This document shows positions 36,783 to 47,192 of a DNA stretch of 64,000 nt, one piece after another. The stretch covers positions 62,001-126,000 of the forward strand of contig NZ_RQIT01000005.1 in assembly GCF_003837805.1 (NCBI RefSeq), given 5' to 3'. This DNA comes from Bradyrhizobium sp. RP6. Lineage in GTDB: Bacteria; Pseudomonadota; Alphaproteobacteria; Rhizobiales; Xanthobacteraceae. Under the pieces are notes generated by a model, which saw nothing but the letters and a program-made list of their open reading frames with translations, made no database searches and was not told where the DNA came from. The position numbers and the translations under genes were made by a program. The stretch's first letter is position 1. Each line of letters begins with the position of its first letter.

Positions 36783-36904
36783 ACCTCTCCCGCTTGCGGG
36801 AGAGGTCGCGGAGCGAAGCGACGCGGGTGAGGGCTCTCGACTCTTGGGGGTTCTCGCTAGAGGAAACACCCTCTCCCCGGCCCTCCCCCGCAAGCGGGGG
36901 AGGG
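36783..36904. repeat. Dispersed palindromic repeat
   Basis: The element starts with ACCTCTCCCGCTTGCGGGAG and ends with the related palindrome CCCGCAAGCGGGGGAGGG, with GTCGCGGAGCGAAGCGACGC between. A shorter version of the same wording lies at 40871-40895. Such elements are common in rhizobial intergenic DNA. Frames across it are translations of the repeat and are not counted as genes. Confidence 0.72.
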
Positions 36905-36957
36905 AGCGCACCGTGTTCGCGGCAACAGGCAAATCCAACAAAGCAAAGGGCGGCCGA

Positions 36958-37056
36958 ATGCGCGGGCGTCGCCTCAAGCCCGGCCCATTGCATCTCGCCG
37001 CGATCGTGCTCATGCATCTCGCATGCATGAGCTTGATCGTGTGGCTCTCGTTCTAG
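36958..37056 (+). CDS. Possible 32-residue membrane peptide
   Basis: ATG 36958 follows AAAGGGCGG and encodes a basic start (MRGRRLKPG) and one hydrophobic segment (LHLAAIVLMHLACMSLIVWL). The layout is that of a tiny single-helix membrane protein. There is no family match I know of and the frame is short, so this is tentative. Confidence 0.3.
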   Translation: MRGRRLKPGPLHLAAIVLMHLACMSLIVWLSF

Positions 37057-37065
37057 CCGCGGCGC

Positions 37066-37500
37066 TCACCAATATCTGTAATAGTGCCGGCGATAGACCC
37101 GGTACGGCCGGTAATAGCCATAGCTGTAATACGGGCGGTAGGGCCGATAGTATCGCGGATAGGCATAGCCCGGTCCGTAGCCATAGCCGTAATACGCGGG
37201 AGCATAACCATAGCCGTAGCCCGGATATCCGTAGCCGCCATAATACGGGCCGCCATAATAGCCATAGCCGTACGGCGCGCCGCTGGCGATGGCGCCGCCG
37301 ATGATCGCGCCGGCGGCGAGACCACCAAGGGCAAATCCCCAGCCGCCACCGCGCCAATGCACCTGCGTGACATCGTCGCCGGCCGCTGCCTTCATCGTCG
37401 CAACGTTGGTCGGCATCGGGCCCGCCGCGGCCTGCCCGATTTGGCCTGCCATGACCACGCCGGCCAACGAGCAGGCAATTGCCGTCTTCCAGATCCTCAT
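37066..37500 (-). CDS. Tyr/Gly-rich exported low-complexity protein
   Basis: A 144-residue protein starting at ATG 37500 with a signal peptide ending AAAG. A short hydrophobic Gly-zipper (GFALGGLAAGAIIGGAIASG) follows, then about 70 residues of YGY, YYG, PYR and YRP repeats to the end. Such Gly-zipper plus YG-rich proteins are common in Bradyrhizobium as predicted outer-envelope proteins, function unknown. The repeat makes the plus strand here look coding in other frames, which are shadows. Confidence 0.72.
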   Translation of the reverse strand: MRIWKTAIACSLAGVVMAGQIGQAAAGPMPTNVATMKAAAGDDVTQVHWRGGGWGFALGGLAAGAIIGGAIASGAPYGYGYYGGPYYGGYGYPGYGYGYAPAYYGYGYGPGYAYPRYYRPYRPYYSYGYYRPYRVYRRHYYRYW

Positions 37501-37848
37501 CGTCTTACTCCCTGTCTGACCTTTGGCTTGGAAAAGGATCGCAGCGTCATGATCGGGCATCCTTGCGCCAAGTCAAAGCCTTGAATTTCAAAGCCTGGAA
37601 TTTGCGTGCACCGCACAAGACGCATGCCTCCGTTCTGATCAACCGGTGCTCGGCGAAGCTCGGCGACCGCGCCTCGTGCGACACCGGTGCGACGGCGCCT
37701 GAGGTCCGAACACCCGCAAAGCATTAAGCTTCCCGTGCTTTCGCAACCAACAACCACCTTCACGATTTACTATTCGTGCCATTACTATCGGTTCCAATGT
37801 GCGCGGCCGGGAGGCTTCTCGCGAGCGCCAGAGTTGTGGGAGGACGAC

Positions 37849-39111
37849 ATGAGTGCCGCGAGACCTGAGCCGCTTGCCCGTCAGGCACTGGCGTTCGTCC
37901 TGGCTGGCGGGCGCGGCAGCCGGCTCCTGGAACTGACCGACCGGCGCGCCAAGCCCGCAGTCTATTTCGGCGGCAAGTCCCGCATCATCGATTTCGCGCT
38001 GTCGAACGCGGTGAACTCGGGCATCCGCCGCATCGCGGTTGCAACCCAATACAAGGCGCACAGCCTGATCCGGCATCTCCAGATGGGCTGGAACTTCTTT
38101 CGCCCCGAACGCAACGAGAGCTTTGATATCCTTCCCGCCAGCCAGCGCGTCTCCGAGACCATGTGGTATGTCGGCACGGCCGACGCGGTGTACCAGAACA
38201 TCGACATCATCGAATCCCACGCCTGTCGCTTCATCGTGGTGCTGGCCGGCGACCACATCTATAAGATGGACTACGAGGTGATGCTCCGCCAGCATGTCGA
38301 GAGCGGCGCCGACGTCACCGTCGGCTGCCTCGAGATGCCGCGGGCAGAATCCTCGGGCTTCGGCATCATGCATATCGACGAGAACGGCTGGATCCAGCAA
38401 TTCCTGGAGAAACCGAAGGATCCGCCGCCGATGCCGGGCAAGCCGGACGTCTCGCTCGCCAGCATGGGCATCTACGTGTTCGACGCGAAATTCCTGTTCG
38501 ACCAGCTCAAGCGCGACTCCGAAGACCCGAACTCGAACCACGATTTCGGCAAAGACATCATCCCCTACATCGTCAAGAACGGCCGCGCGATGGCGCACCA
38601 GTACTCGACCTCCTGCGTCCGCTCCGGCAGCGACACCCGCGCCTATTGGCGCGACGTCGGCACGGTCGACGCTTATTGGGCAGCCAATATCGACCTCACC
38701 GACGTCGTGCCCGAGCTCGACCTGTTCGATCGCGCCTGGCCGATCTGGTCTTATGCGGAGATCACGCCGCCGGCGAAATTCGTTCACGACGAGGAGAGCC
38801 GGCGCGGTCAGGCGGTGAGCTCGCTGGTCTCCGGCGGCTGCATCATCTCCGGTGCCTCGCTGCGCCGCTCGCTGCTGTTCACCGGCGTGCGCATCAACTC
38901 CTATGCCAATGTCGAGAACGCCGTGATCATGCCCTATGTGAATGTCGGTCGCGGTGCCCACTTGAGGAACGTCGTGATCGACCGCGGCGTCGAGATTCCG
39001 GAAGGCCTCGTCGTCGGTGAGGATCCCGAGTTCGACGGAAAGCGCTTCCGCACCACCGAGCAGGGCATCTCGCTGATCACCCAGCCGATGATCGACAGGC
39101 TCAATACATGA
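37849..39111 (+). CDS. glgC: Glucose-1-phosphate adenylyltransferase
   Basis: A 420-residue ADP-glucose pyrophosphorylase, the committed step of glycogen synthesis. ATG 37849 follows GTGGGAGGACG, a good ribosome site; the longer reading upstream is not used. The nucleotidyltransferase motif [11 protein letters not shown] starts near residue 15, [19 protein letters not shown] follows, and the C-terminal left-handed helix domain shows [19 protein letters not shown]. It is followed by glgA with a four-base overlap. Confidence 0.95.
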   Translation: MSAARPEPLARQALAFVLAGGRGSRLLELTDRRAKPAVYFGGKSRIIDFALSNAVNSGIRRIAVATQYKAHSLIRHLQMGWNFFRPERNESFDILPASQRVSETMWYVGTADAVYQNIDIIESHACRFIVVLAGDHIYKMDYEVMLRQHVESGADVTVGCLEMPRAESSGFGIMHIDENGWIQQFLEKPKDPPPMPGKPDVSLASMGIYVFDAKFLFDQLKRDSEDPNSNHDFGKDIIPYIVKNGRAMAHQYSTSCVRSGSDTRAYWRDVGTVDAYWAANIDLTDVVPELDLFDRAWPIWSYAEITPPAKFVHDEESRRGQAVSSLVSGGCIISGASLRRSLLFTGVRINSYANVENAVIMPYVNVGRGAHLRNVVIDRGVEIPEGLVVGEDPEFDGKRFRTTEQGISLITQPMIDRLNT

Positions 39112-40562
39112 CGCCTGTTCGCGTCCTCGCGGTCGCCTCTGAAGTCTATCCCCTCGTCAAGACCGGTGGCCTTGCGGATGTCGCCGGCGCGCTGCCGGTT
39201 GCGCTGAAGGCGCATGGCGTCGAGATGCGCACCTTGATGCCCGGCTATCCCGACGTGATGCGCCTGGTGTCGGGCGCGGAGGAACTCCGGCGCTGGCCGG
39301 ACTATTTCGGCGGCCCCGGACGGCTGCTGGCAGGCTCGCATGACGGGCTCGATCTGTTCGTGCTCGACGTGCCGCATCTCTATGCCCGGCCCGGCAACCC
39401 CTATGTCACCCCCGAGGGCATCGACTGGCCCGACAATGGCGTGCGCTTCGCGGCGCTGTCGCGCATCGCCGCCGATATCGGCCACGGCCTCGTTACAGCG
39501 TTCGTGCCCGACATCGTGCACGCCCATGACTGGCAGGCCGGGCTGGCGCCGGCCTATCTGCACTATGACGATCGCCCGCGGCCAGGCACCGTGATGACCA
39601 TTCACAACATGGCCTATCAGGGCAAGTTCGCTCCCGGGCTGATCGGATCAATCGGCCTGCCCTGGCACGCCTTCAACGCCAGCGAACTGGAATATTTCGG
39701 CGGCATCAGCTTCTTGAAGGCAGGCCTGCGATTCGCCGATCGCATCACCACGGTCTCGCCGACCTACGCGAAGGAAATCCAGAGCGACGAAGGCGGCATG
39801 GGGCTCGGCGGTCTGCTTCGTGAACGTTCCGGCGTCCTGAGCGGCATCCTCAACGGCATCGACATATCGGTGTGGAATCCGCAGGAAGATCCGCACATCG
39901 CATACCGCTTCGGCGCGGAGGACCTCTCGTCACGGGCCGCGAACAAGGCGGTGCTGCAGCAGCAGTTCAATCTCGATTCCTCCGACGAGGCGCCGCTGCT
40001 CGGCGTCATCAGCCGGCTGTCCTGGCAGAAGGGGCTCGATCTCCTGCTCGAGGCCATTCCGACCATTTTGCGCGAGGGCATGCAGCTCGCACTGCTCGGC
40101 AGCGGCGACCGCGATCTGCAGGATCGCTATCAGGCTGCGGCCCGCGCCAATCCCGGCCGGATCGGCGTCGTGATCGGCTACGACGAGATTCTGGCGCATC
40201 TGATCCAGGCCGGTTCGGACGCCCTCGTCGTTCCTTCGCGGTTCGAGCCGTGCGGCCTGACCCAGCTCTGCGCGCTGCGCTATGGCGCCGTGCCGATCGT
40301 CTCCCGGGTCGGCGGTCTCGAGGACACCATCGTCGACATCGGCGAGGCCGATGCGTCGGGCCACGACGCCACGGGATTCAAGTTCGGCCCGGTGACGGCG
40401 GATGCCCTCGCCGGCACGCTGCGCAAGGCCAACACCGTCTTCCACGACAAGCTGACCTGGCGCCGGCTGCAGCGAAGCGGCCTTGCGACCGACGTCTCCT
40501 GGCGCAATCGCGCCGGTGACTATGCCGCGCTCTATCGCCGCCTCATGACGGCCCGCGCGTGA
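39108..40562 (+). CDS. glgA: Glycogen synthase (ADP-glucose)
   Basis: A 484-residue GT5 family enzyme. The N-terminal [13 protein letters not shown] (ADP-glucose site) begins near residue 18, [11 protein letters not shown] follows, and the C-terminal domain has [15 protein letters not shown] and [18 protein letters not shown]. It elongates alpha-1,4-glucan. It overlaps glgC (ATGA). Branching enzyme and phosphorylase genes are not in the window, so the rest of the glycogen system must be elsewhere. Confidence 0.95.
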   Translation: MTPVRVLAVASEVYPLVKTGGLADVAGALPVALKAHGVEMRTLMPGYPDVMRLVSGAEELRRWPDYFGGPGRLLAGSHDGLDLFVLDVPHLYARPGNPYVTPEGIDWPDNGVRFAALSRIAADIGHGLVTAFVPDIVHAHDWQAGLAPAYLHYDDRPRPGTVMTIHNMAYQGKFAPGLIGSIGLPWHAFNASELEYFGGISFLKAGLRFADRITTVSPTYAKEIQSDEGGMGLGGLLRERSGVLSGILNGIDISVWNPQEDPHIAYRFGAEDLSSRAANKAVLQQQFNLDSSDEAPLLGVISRLSWQKGLDLLLEAIPTILREGMQLALLGSGDRDLQDRYQAAARANPGRIGVVIGYDEILAHLIQAGSDALVVPSRFEPCGLTQLCALRYGAVPIVSRVGGLEDTIVDIGEADASGHDATGFKFGPVTADALAGTLRKANTVFHDKLTWRRLQRSGLATDVSWRNRAGDYAALYRRLMTARA

Positions 40563-40594
40563 GGCATGGCCGAATCCATGCTATAGAGCCGGGC

Positions 40595-40855
40595 ATGGAC
40601 CCCTTCGCGATCAAGCTGCTCGGCTTTGCCGCCGCAACCTGCACCACCGTCGCCTACGCGCCGCAGTTCATCAAGGTCTGGAAGACCCGCTCGGCGCGCG
40701 ACATCTCGCTCGGCATGTTCCTGGTCATGGTGCTGGGCCTGGCGCTCTGGCTCGTCTACGGCCTGCTCTCCGGCGACGCGCCCCTCGTCGCCGCCAACGC
40801 CGTCACCATGCTGCTCGCCGGCGGCATCCTGTTCATGAAGCTGAAATACGGGTGA
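40595..40855 (+). CDS. SemiSWEET family sugar transporter
   Basis: An 86-residue protein with three helices and the PQ-loop motif AYAPQFIKVWKTRSARDISL. This is the three-helix half-transporter of the SWEET family, which dimerises to move sugars passively. ATG 40595 is chosen so the protein begins MDPFAIKLLG. It starts 33 bases after glgA on the same strand, so it may be co-transcribed and link sugar movement to glycogen metabolism. Confidence 0.85.
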   Translation: MDPFAIKLLGFAAATCTTVAYAPQFIKVWKTRSARDISLGMFLVMVLGLALWLVYGLLSGDAPLVAANAVTMLLAGGILFMKLKYG

Positions 40856-40870
40856 TGCCCAGTTTTCTTC

Positions 40871-40895
40871 GCCTCTCCCGCTTGCGGGGAGAAGG
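40871..40895. repeat. Partial copy of the CTCTCCCGCTTGCGGG repeat
   Basis: GCCTCTCCCGCTTGCGGGGA is a short copy of the element at 36783-36904. It sits between the convergent SemiSWEET and dioxygenase stops and can form a short hairpin, possibly a terminator. Confidence 0.6.
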
Positions 40896-40902
40896 AGAGG
40901 GC

Positions 40903-41700
40903 TCACCCGCCAAACACATAGGACGCCATCGCCACGTTCGCGACCTCGTCGACGAAGACGCGTCGTCCGACGTCGCTGCCGGCAGCACCAGCCGCCACCA
41001 TCAGCGGCAGCAGATGATCCTCGCGCGGATGTGCAAGACGCGCGCTCGGTGCATTCTCCCAGTCGACCAGCATCGCGTTGCGGCGCGCCGCATCCGGGCT
41101 GCTGATTGCCTCGTTCAGATAAGCCTCGAAATCATACGAGACGGGCCTGGACTCCGGCCGGTTGAAGCCGCGCATGTTATGATAGGTGAGCCCGCTGCCG
41201 ATGATCAGGATGCCGGCGTCGCGCAGCGGAGCGATCGCCTGTCCCACTTTGATGTGCTCGGACGCATCGTAGCTCGATTTCAGCGACAGCAGCACGATCG
41301 GCATGTCGGCGTTCGGATACATCAGCCCGAGCGGGACGAAGGTGCCATGGTCAAAGCCCTGGTTGGAATCTTCGCGGCAATCGAGGCCGGCGCGCGCGAG
41401 CTGCGCCTTCACCTCCGCGGCGAGCTCCGGCTTGCCGGGCGCCGGATATTTCAGGTGGTAGGTATGCTCGGGGAAACCGTAGTAGTCGTAGACCATCGGC
41501 GGATGCGGCGAGCTGGACACGGTGAAGGCATCGGCCTCCCAATGTCCGGTGATGACGAGCACGGCCTTCGGTCGCTCCGGGAGAAGCTGCGGCAGCCGGC
41601 CGAATTCCCGCGCAGTTTTCGCATATTGCACCCGCCTGTCCTCCATGAACGGCCAGGGACCGCCGCCGTGGGACAGGAAGAACGTCGGAAATCGAGTCAT
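40903..41700 (-). CDS. LigB-type extradiol ring-cleavage dioxygenase family (DODA-like)
   Basis: A 265-residue protein of the class III extradiol dioxygenase/4,5-DOPA dioxygenase group. Candidate metal ligands are His11 (SHGGGPW) and His53 (TGHWEAD), with His117 in FDHGTFVPL; HNMRGF completes the pattern. Bacterial DODA-like proteins cleave catechols, but many have unknown substrates. No other aromatic-degradation genes are adjacent. The ATG at 41700 is followed by the expected FFLSHGGG start. Confidence 0.9.
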   Translation of the reverse strand: MTRFPTFFLSHGGGPWPFMEDRRVQYAKTAREFGRLPQLLPERPKAVLVITGHWEADAFTVSSSPHPPMVYDYYGFPEHTYHLKYPAPGKPELAAEVKAQLARAGLDCREDSNQGFDHGTFVPLGLMYPNADMPIVLLSLKSSYDASEHIKVGQAIAPLRDAGILIIGSGLTYHNMRGFNRPESRPVSYDFEAYLNEAISSPDAARRNAMLVDWENAPSARLAHPREDHLLPLMVAAGAAGSDVGRRVFVDEVANVAMASYVFGG

Positions 41701-41857
41701 GGATGCCGGCTCGTCTGGTTCGCAACATGCGCGTGCATAGCCGCGCGATCAGGGCGAGCATAGGCAAACCCGCATGGTTAGCAAGCCGTTAACGATTTGC
41801 CGCTCAGAATCCCCGGCGTGGCCGAAGGAGTCGGCCTCAAGACAAGTGAGACGTGAG

Positions 41858-42037
41858 ATGAGGAAGTTTGCGCTGGGGGACGTCGTCAACAGTGACAAGG
41901 GCCGCCGTGGTGTCGTCCGCGCCGCCTTCAAGTCCAGGGACGGCCAGCAGTTCTACGCCGTCGAGAAGGACGGCGCGATGGACTATCTGGAGGAAGACCG
42001 GCTGAGCCTGGCGCCGCGCGTCGAGCTCGCCGCGTAA
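41858..42037 (+). CDS. Small conserved-looking protein, unknown function
   Basis: A 59-residue soluble protein from ATG 41858, preceded by GTGAGACGTGAG. It starts MRKFALGDVVNSDKGRRGVV and is rich in charged residues, with a pattern like a small SH3/KOW-like barrel (V-N-S-D-K-G-R-R-G-V-V then F-Y-A-V). The fold guess is tentative. It stands alone, convergent with the esterase-like gene. Confidence 0.6.
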   Translation: MRKFALGDVVNSDKGRRGVVRAAFKSRDGQQFYAVEKDGAMDYLEEDRLSLAPRVELAA

Positions 42038-42044
42038 CTCCAAC

Positions 42045-43511
42045 TCATTTCCTGCCCTCACCTGCGAGCCGGTCGAGACGCTCCGCCAGCGGATCGTCGT
42101 CGCTCGCGATGCGGTCGTTCGTGATCAGCAGCAGGCGATCGCCGCCCGCCGCGTCCCAGCGTGGCAGGTCGGGACCGTTGGGATCGCCGCTTCTCGCGAA
42201 ATTGATCCAGTAGGCGCGCATGCGGCTCGCGACCGCGCGATCACGTCGAGACAGGATGCCTGCGCCGGGCACGCCTTCCGCACCGAAGATGAACTGCAAC
42301 TCCCGCCCGCGGCCACCTTCCGGATCCGCGCGCCGAGCCTCCGGTACATAGACGAAGCGATAGCGAAACGCCGGCGCACCGCTCGCAACGTGCAGGCGAG
42401 CCAGCAATCGCGCCGGCTCCGAGAAGACCTTGTCGGTGTAGAACCTTGCCGCGAGATCCGAAGGTCTGGCAAGGTCCGGATAAAGCTTGCGCAGTTCGTC
42501 GCCGGCAATGCCGGACGAGGCAAGCTCCTCCTCGAGATCGGACTCATTGTCGAAGCCCGTCTCGTCGTCGTTGGAGCCGATGATCAGGGGAATGCGGCTT
42601 TGATGTCCGGCCGCGAAGCCCAGGGCGATATCCTCGGTCGCCAGACGCCCATCCATGATCGGCACGAAGCTGCGCGACGATTTCTCCAACAATTGCTTTT
42701 CGGCGGCCAGCAGCCGCCGCGGCTCGGCTGCGCGCAAATCCGCCTCTCCTCCAAGCGCGGCCGCAAACTGCCGGCCCACCGCCTGCGCCTCTTGCACTGA
42801 GCGCAGGCGGGTCCGACCGGGCACCGATTGCAGAATGGCTTTCTGGAAGAGGTCGCGTGATTGCGCAGACAGCATCAGGAGCGCGATCGACGTCGCGCCT
42901 GCATCGCGGCCAAACAAAGTGACGTTATCGGGGTCGCCGCCGAAGGCCGCGATATTGTCGTGCACCCAATGCAGCGCGGCAATCTGGTCCATCAGGCCGT
43001 AATTTCCGCCGCTATCCGAAAGCGCGGGCTGAGCGAGCCAGCCGAGCGCGCCGAGGCGATAATTCACGGTGACCACGATGAGGCCCGCCTGCGCCAGCCT
43101 GGCGCCATCGAACAGCGGATCGCTGGCCGTGCCCGAGACGAAGGCGCCGCCATGGATGAACACCATCACCGGCAATGGGCCGTCGACCCCGAAAGGACGG
43201 AACACGTTCAGCGTCAAGCAATCCTCGCTCGAGTCCTGCAGCGACGGTTGAAGGCACGGCGCAGCATAATTGTAAGCGGTGCGCATTTCCGAGCTCTCGG
43301 TCGTCGGCTGCGGCGGGCGCCAGCGCAGCGCGCCGACCGGCGGTGCCGCGTAAGCCAGCCCCTTGAACGATGCCACCTCGCCTTCCACGGCCCCGAGCAT
43401 CTGCCCTTCACGCGTCAGCGCGAATGGAAACTGTCCGACCGGCTGAGCCACAGCCGATGGTGCGCAGCACAGGACTGCGCAAGCCGCAACAAGTGCAAGC
43501 AAAGACCGCAT
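42045..43511 (-). CDS. Carboxylesterase type B-fold protein lacking catalytic Ser and His
   Basis: A 488-residue secreted protein (signal peptide ending AVAQ) with the type B carboxylesterase fold: GLAYAAPPVGALRWRPPQP, SEDCLTLNVFRP and the oxyanion HGGAF at 120-124 are present. The nucleophile elbow, normally G-E-S-A-G, reads GRDAG at 201-205, so Ser is Asp203 (codon GAT). The catalytic His, normally in H-G-x-E, is Arg401 in RGRE. Only Glu317 (SNDDETG) of the triad remains. It is probably a non-hydrolytic member or has a changed function. The frame is intact, so this is not simple decay. Confidence 0.85.
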   Translation of the reverse strand: MRSLLALVAACAVLCCAPSAVAQPVGQFPFALTREGQMLGAVEGEVASFKGLAYAAPPVGALRWRPPQPTTESSEMRTAYNYAAPCLQPSLQDSSEDCLTLNVFRPFGVDGPLPVMVFIHGGAFVSGTASDPLFDGARLAQAGLIVVTVNYRLGALGWLAQPALSDSGGNYGLMDQIAALHWVHDNIAAFGGDPDNVTLFGRDAGATSIALLMLSAQSRDLFQKAILQSVPGRTRLRSVQEAQAVGRQFAAALGGEADLRAAEPRRLLAAEKQLLEKSSRSFVPIMDGRLATEDIALGFAAGHQSRIPLIIGSNDDETGFDNESDLEEELASSGIAGDELRKLYPDLARPSDLAARFYTDKVFSEPARLLARLHVASGAPAFRYRFVYVPEARRADPEGGRGRELQFIFGAEGVPGAGILSRRDRAVASRMRAYWINFARSGDPNGPDLPRWDAAGGDRLLLITNDRIASDDDPLAERLDRLAGEGRK

Positions 43512-43586
43512 CTTCGAAGATCTCGATGAAGGATCCCGGGCAGGTTATGTCCAGGGCCGTCAGCGAGGCAAGCCTTGCGCCGGCGC

Positions 43587-43796
43587 CTAGCTGCCTTTGC
43601 CCATCAACTCCGCCAGCGCGCGACGCGCAACGATGCCGAGCTCGCCGAGCGTGGAGTGGCCGGACTGCGCCGCGTCGATCAGGCGCTCGGCGATGAACCT
43701 GCGGCTGTCATGATCGCCGCCATGCGGCAATTGGCGGCACGTCTCCTCGAGGACGACGTCCATGTTCGCTTTGGTTCGCTCGCTCAACTCTGTCAT
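43587..43796 (-). CDS. Small hypothetical protein
   Basis: A 69-residue soluble, helical protein from ATG 43796 (MTELSERTKANMDVVLEETC). It has RRFIAERLIDAAQSGHSTLG and ends in a short basic tail. Similar small proteins with this wording occur in rhizobia as hypothetical proteins, recalled rather than searched. No partner gene is obvious. A start 13 codons upstream is possible. Confidence 0.55.
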   Translation of the reverse strand: MTELSERTKANMDVVLEETCRQLPHGGDHDSRRFIAERLIDAAQSGHSTLGELGIVARRALAELMGKGS

Positions 43797-44027
43797 GACG
43801 CCCGGCCGGTACGCGTGGCTTGTAAGCGCAAGCATACACGGACGGATACGCTCTGATTACCCCGGGCTATCACGGCCATTGTGCATCGCGGTGCGTGTGA
43901 TGCCTCAAACATTCGCGCGGTCACGCTGCCGCCGCAAACGACCACCCTGGGATTGCATTTGCTCTAATGACAAGCTGAACCTGCGGCGATAGCCTGCCGG
44001 CAAAACAAAACATACGGGAGGAATACC

Positions 44028-46706
44028 ATGCCTGACGCAATGGTTGCCACACGCGTCTCAGACGAGCGCGGAACCGCTCAGCAGGTCGACGTCGCCGTGG
44101 TCGGCGCCGGATTTGCCGGCCTCTATCTCTTGCACCGCCTGCGCAAGGCCGGCTTCTCCACGGTCGCCCTCGATGAAGCCGGCGATGTCGGCGGCACCTG
44201 GTACTGGAACCGTTACCCGGGGGCGCGCTGCGATATCCAGACCATCGACTACAGCTACAGCTTCGACCCGGAGCTCGAGACCGCCTGGACATGGTCGGAG
44301 AAATACGCGACCCAGCCCGAGATCCTGCGCTATCTCGGCTTCGTCGCCAACCGCTACGGTCTGAGGCGCGACATCCGTTTCAAGACCAAGGTCACCGAAG
44401 CCAGATGGGACGATGCGTCGGAGCGCTGGCAGCTCACGACCGACAATGGCGCACCGGTCTCCTGTCGCTATTACATCATGGCCACCGGCTGCCTCTCCAT
44501 GCCGAAGCCACCGGAGATCGACGGCGTCAAGGACTTCAAGGGCGAGGTCTATTTCACCGGCCGCTGGCCGCATGACGGCGTCAACCTCGCGGGAAAACGC
44601 GTCGCCGTGATCGGCACGGGTTCGTCAGCGATCCAGTCGATCCCGCTGATCGCCGAGCAGGCCGCACATCTCACCGTGTTCCAGCGCACGCCGAACTTCG
44701 CGTTGCCCGCGCATAACGGTCCGGCGCCGTCGGACCGCATGAGCCTGCTGCAGGGCGATCGCGCCGCCTATCGCGAGCAGGCACGCCAATCGATGGCTGG
44801 TGTGCCCTATCCTCAGCAGACGGTCGTGAGCTGGCAGCTCACCGATGCCGAGCGCCGCGCGCGGTTCGAGGAAGCATGGGGCAAGGGCGATCTCGTCTAT
44901 ATCCTCACGCAGCTCTGGGCCGACCAGGCCGTCGATCTCGATGGCAACAAGATCGTTCAGGACCTGATCCGCGAGAAGATCCGCGCCGCCGTCAAGGACC
45001 CCGAGACCGCTGCGGCGCTCACGCCGGACGATCATCCGTTCGGCGCAAAACGCCCCTGCCTCGACACCAACTATTACGCCACCTACAACCGGCCGAACGT
45101 CACGCTCGTCAATCTACGCCAGGAGCCGATCAAGGCGATCACCGCAGGCGGCATCACGACGGCCAGGCGCAGCATCGACCTCGACGTCATCGTGTTCGCG
45201 ACCGGTTTCGACGCGATGACCGGCGCGATCCGCGCCGTGCACCCGATCACCGGGCGCGGCGGCAAGTCGCTCTCCGACCTGTGGGCGAAGGGACCCGAGA
45301 CCTATCTCGGCCTCACGGTCGCGGGCTTCCCGAACTTCTTCATGATCACCGGCCCCGGCAGCCCGTCGGTGCTGTCGAACATGGCGGTGTCGATCGAGCA
45401 GCATGTCGACTGGGTCGTGGATCGCCTGGCCGCGCTGCGCGAGGCCGGCTTCACCACGATCGAGCCGACCGAGACGGCGCAGGCCGGCTGGGGCCGGCAC
45501 ATGGCGGACTGTTCGACGCTGACGCTGCACCGGCTCGCCAACACCTGGTACACGGGCGCCAACGTCCCCGGCAAGGTCCAGGGACTGATGCCCTATACCG
45601 GCGGCGTCGGCCCCTATCGCAGCATCTGCGACGAGGTGGTCAGCCGCGGCATGCTCGGCTTCAGGCTCACCGGACCCTACGTTGCTGCGCAATGCAATGA
45701 CGGCGAGGTGGTACGGCTGCAGCCGGACGTGCGGCTGGTGCTGAACCTGCTCGCATCGCTCAACCTGCCGCCGATCGAGTCGATGGGCGCCGAAGGCGCG
45801 CGCGCCTTCGTCAACGAGTTCAACAAGAGCCGCCCGGCAGGACGGCCGATCGGCGAGATCGTCGACGGCACCCTGCCCGGCGCCGACGGTCCGCTGCCCT
45901 ATCGCGTCTACAAGCCGGCAACGCCCGGGCCGCATCCGGTCGTGGTCTATTTCCACGGCGGCGGCTGGGTGCTCGGCGACGAGCAGTCGGACGAGCCGTT
46001 CTGCCGCGACATGGTGCGGCGAACCGGCATGATGTTCGTCAGCGTCGGCTATCGCCACGCGCCGGAGCATCGCTTTCCGGCGGCCGCCGAAGACGGCTAT
46101 GCGGCAACGCGCTGGATCGCCGAGCACGCCGGCGAGCTCGGCGGCAAGCCTGGTGCGGTGCTGGTCGGGGGCTGGAGCGCCGGCGGCAACGTCGCAGCCG
46201 TCACCTGCCAGCTCGCGCGCGATCGTGGCGGGCCCGAAATCGCGGGCCAGCTCCTGATATGCCCGGTCACGGACTGCACCTTCGATCGCCCGTCCTACAA
46301 CGACAATGCGACCGGCTATTTCCTGACGCGCTCGCTGATGTACTGGTTCTGGGACCTCTACTGCTCGCCGGCCGATCGCACCGATCCGCGCGTCTCGCCG
46401 CTGCGCGGCAAGGTCGAAAGGCTGCCACCGGCCTTCGTTGTCACCTGCGAGTTCGATCCGTTGCGCGACGAGGGCGTCGCCTATGCCGAGGCGATGGCCG
46501 CAGCCGGCGTTTCGGTCGGGCAGCTCAGGGCGCGCGGCCATTTCCACTCATCCTTCACCATGGTCGATGTGGTGATCACCGGGGTGCCAGGCCGGGTGCA
46601 GATGGCCGAAGCCTTGCGCCGCTTCGCCGGGCTCCCGCCGGAGGTCGGCCGCGGCGACGAGCACAGCGGCCAAGCCAGCCTCAAAATCGCGGCGGCAGCG
46701 AGCTGA
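44028..46706 (+). CDS. Baeyer-Villiger-type flavin monooxygenase fused to HSL-type esterase
   Basis: An 892-residue two-domain protein. Residues 20-540 form a flavin monooxygenase with GxGxxG at 26-31 (FAD), [17 protein letters not shown] (53-69) and a second GTGSSA at 196-201 (NADPH). The Baeyer-Villiger fingerprint F-x-G-x3-H-x3-W-P is present at 170-181 except that His is Phe176. Residues 630-870 form an alpha/beta hydrolase of the HSL type: HGGGW at 643-647, GWSAGG with Ser717, Asp810 in CEFDPLRDE and His838 or His840. Baeyer-Villiger enzymes turn ketones into esters, which the esterase could then cut, giving a one-protein ketone-to-acid-plus-alcohol route. Substrate unknown. Confidence 0.9.
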   Translation: MPDAMVATRVSDERGTAQQVDVAVVGAGFAGLYLLHRLRKAGFSTVALDEAGDVGGTWYWNRYPGARCDIQTIDYSYSFDPELETAWTWSEKYATQPEILRYLGFVANRYGLRRDIRFKTKVTEARWDDASERWQLTTDNGAPVSCRYYIMATGCLSMPKPPEIDGVKDFKGEVYFTGRWPHDGVNLAGKRVAVIGTGSSAIQSIPLIAEQAAHLTVFQRTPNFALPAHNGPAPSDRMSLLQGDRAAYREQARQSMAGVPYPQQTVVSWQLTDAERRARFEEAWGKGDLVYILTQLWADQAVDLDGNKIVQDLIREKIRAAVKDPETAAALTPDDHPFGAKRPCLDTNYYATYNRPNVTLVNLRQEPIKAITAGGITTARRSIDLDVIVFATGFDAMTGAIRAVHPITGRGGKSLSDLWAKGPETYLGLTVAGFPNFFMITGPGSPSVLSNMAVSIEQHVDWVVDRLAALREAGFTTIEPTETAQAGWGRHMADCSTLTLHRLANTWYTGANVPGKVQGLMPYTGGVGPYRSICDEVVSRGMLGFRLTGPYVAAQCNDGEVVRLQPDVRLVLNLLASLNLPPIESMGAEGARAFVNEFNKSRPAGRPIGEIVDGTLPGADGPLPYRVYKPATPGPHPVVVYFHGGGWVLGDEQSDEPFCRDMVRRTGMMFVSVGYRHAPEHRFPAAAEDGYAATRWIAEHAGELGGKPGAVLVGGWSAGGNVAAVTCQLARDRGGPEIAGQLLICPVTDCTFDRPSYNDNATGYFLTRSLMYWFWDLYCSPADRTDPRVSPLRGKVERLPPAFVVTCEFDPLRDEGVAYAEAMAAAGVSVGQLRARGHFHSSFTMVDVVITGVPGRVQMAEALRRFAGLPPEVGRGDEHSGQASLKIAAAAS

Positions 46707-46834
46707 TCGCGACGAGACGGGAACCTTTTCCCGGCTGCCGCGTTCAGCGCCTGTGACATTGAGATGCAACGATAGATGTGGGCCCCGGCACGCAAGTCAG
46801 CGTGCTGGGGCGCTTCTTGCGTGAGGCGAGTGCG

Positions 46835-47107
46835 ATGGGGGATGCGATTGCGCGTTCAAAGGTCGATTTTGGTGCGCTTGCGGTGCTGCATAAATGGCCG
46901 TCGCTTGCAAACCAGCGCCGGCCGGACCGGGAGTCGTACCAGATAAGCGAAGGCACCCTCGACGAGTGCATCTCGGCCTTCATGGAGAAGCCGGCGACCA
47001 CCCGGCATCTCTACGAGATCCGGACGATGCCGCAGCCGCCACTCGTGACGGAGATCCTCTCGCCCGAGCACGTCACCGAGCTATCGCGGTTGAGAGAATT
47101 TCTCTGA
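46835..47107 (+). CDS. Hypothetical protein, 90 residues
   Basis: A soluble protein from ATG 46835 (MGDAIARSKVDFGALAVLHK), with GTGAGGCGAG upstream. The C-terminal part YQISEGTLDECISAFMEKPA followed by TRHLYEIRTMPQPPL reads as real protein with balanced codon use. No family is recognised. It follows the monooxygenase-esterase gene by about 130 bases on the same strand; a link is not evident. Confidence 0.55.
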   Translation: MGDAIARSKVDFGALAVLHKWPSLANQRRPDRESYQISEGTLDECISAFMEKPATTRHLYEIRTMPQPPLVTEILSPEHVTELSRLREFL

Positions 47108-47192
47108 CGGCGCTTTGCAGGCACGCGCGCAGGAACCTTCATCCGGTCTTTCCCGTTGTCAGCGATCGGAAGCCAAGGCGTGAGCGCCTCAG

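Noticed and set aside
36751..37056. A 101-codon frame across the 36783-36904 repeat
   Set aside because: Most of it is translation of a dispersed palindrome; only the last 32 codons are kept as a tentative peptide.
37066..37560. Possible tandem repeat array or CRISPR-like pattern in the Tyr/Gly-rich gene
   Set aside because: Repetition comes from YGY/YYG codons in a protein gene; there are no uniform spacers or direct repeats of constant length.
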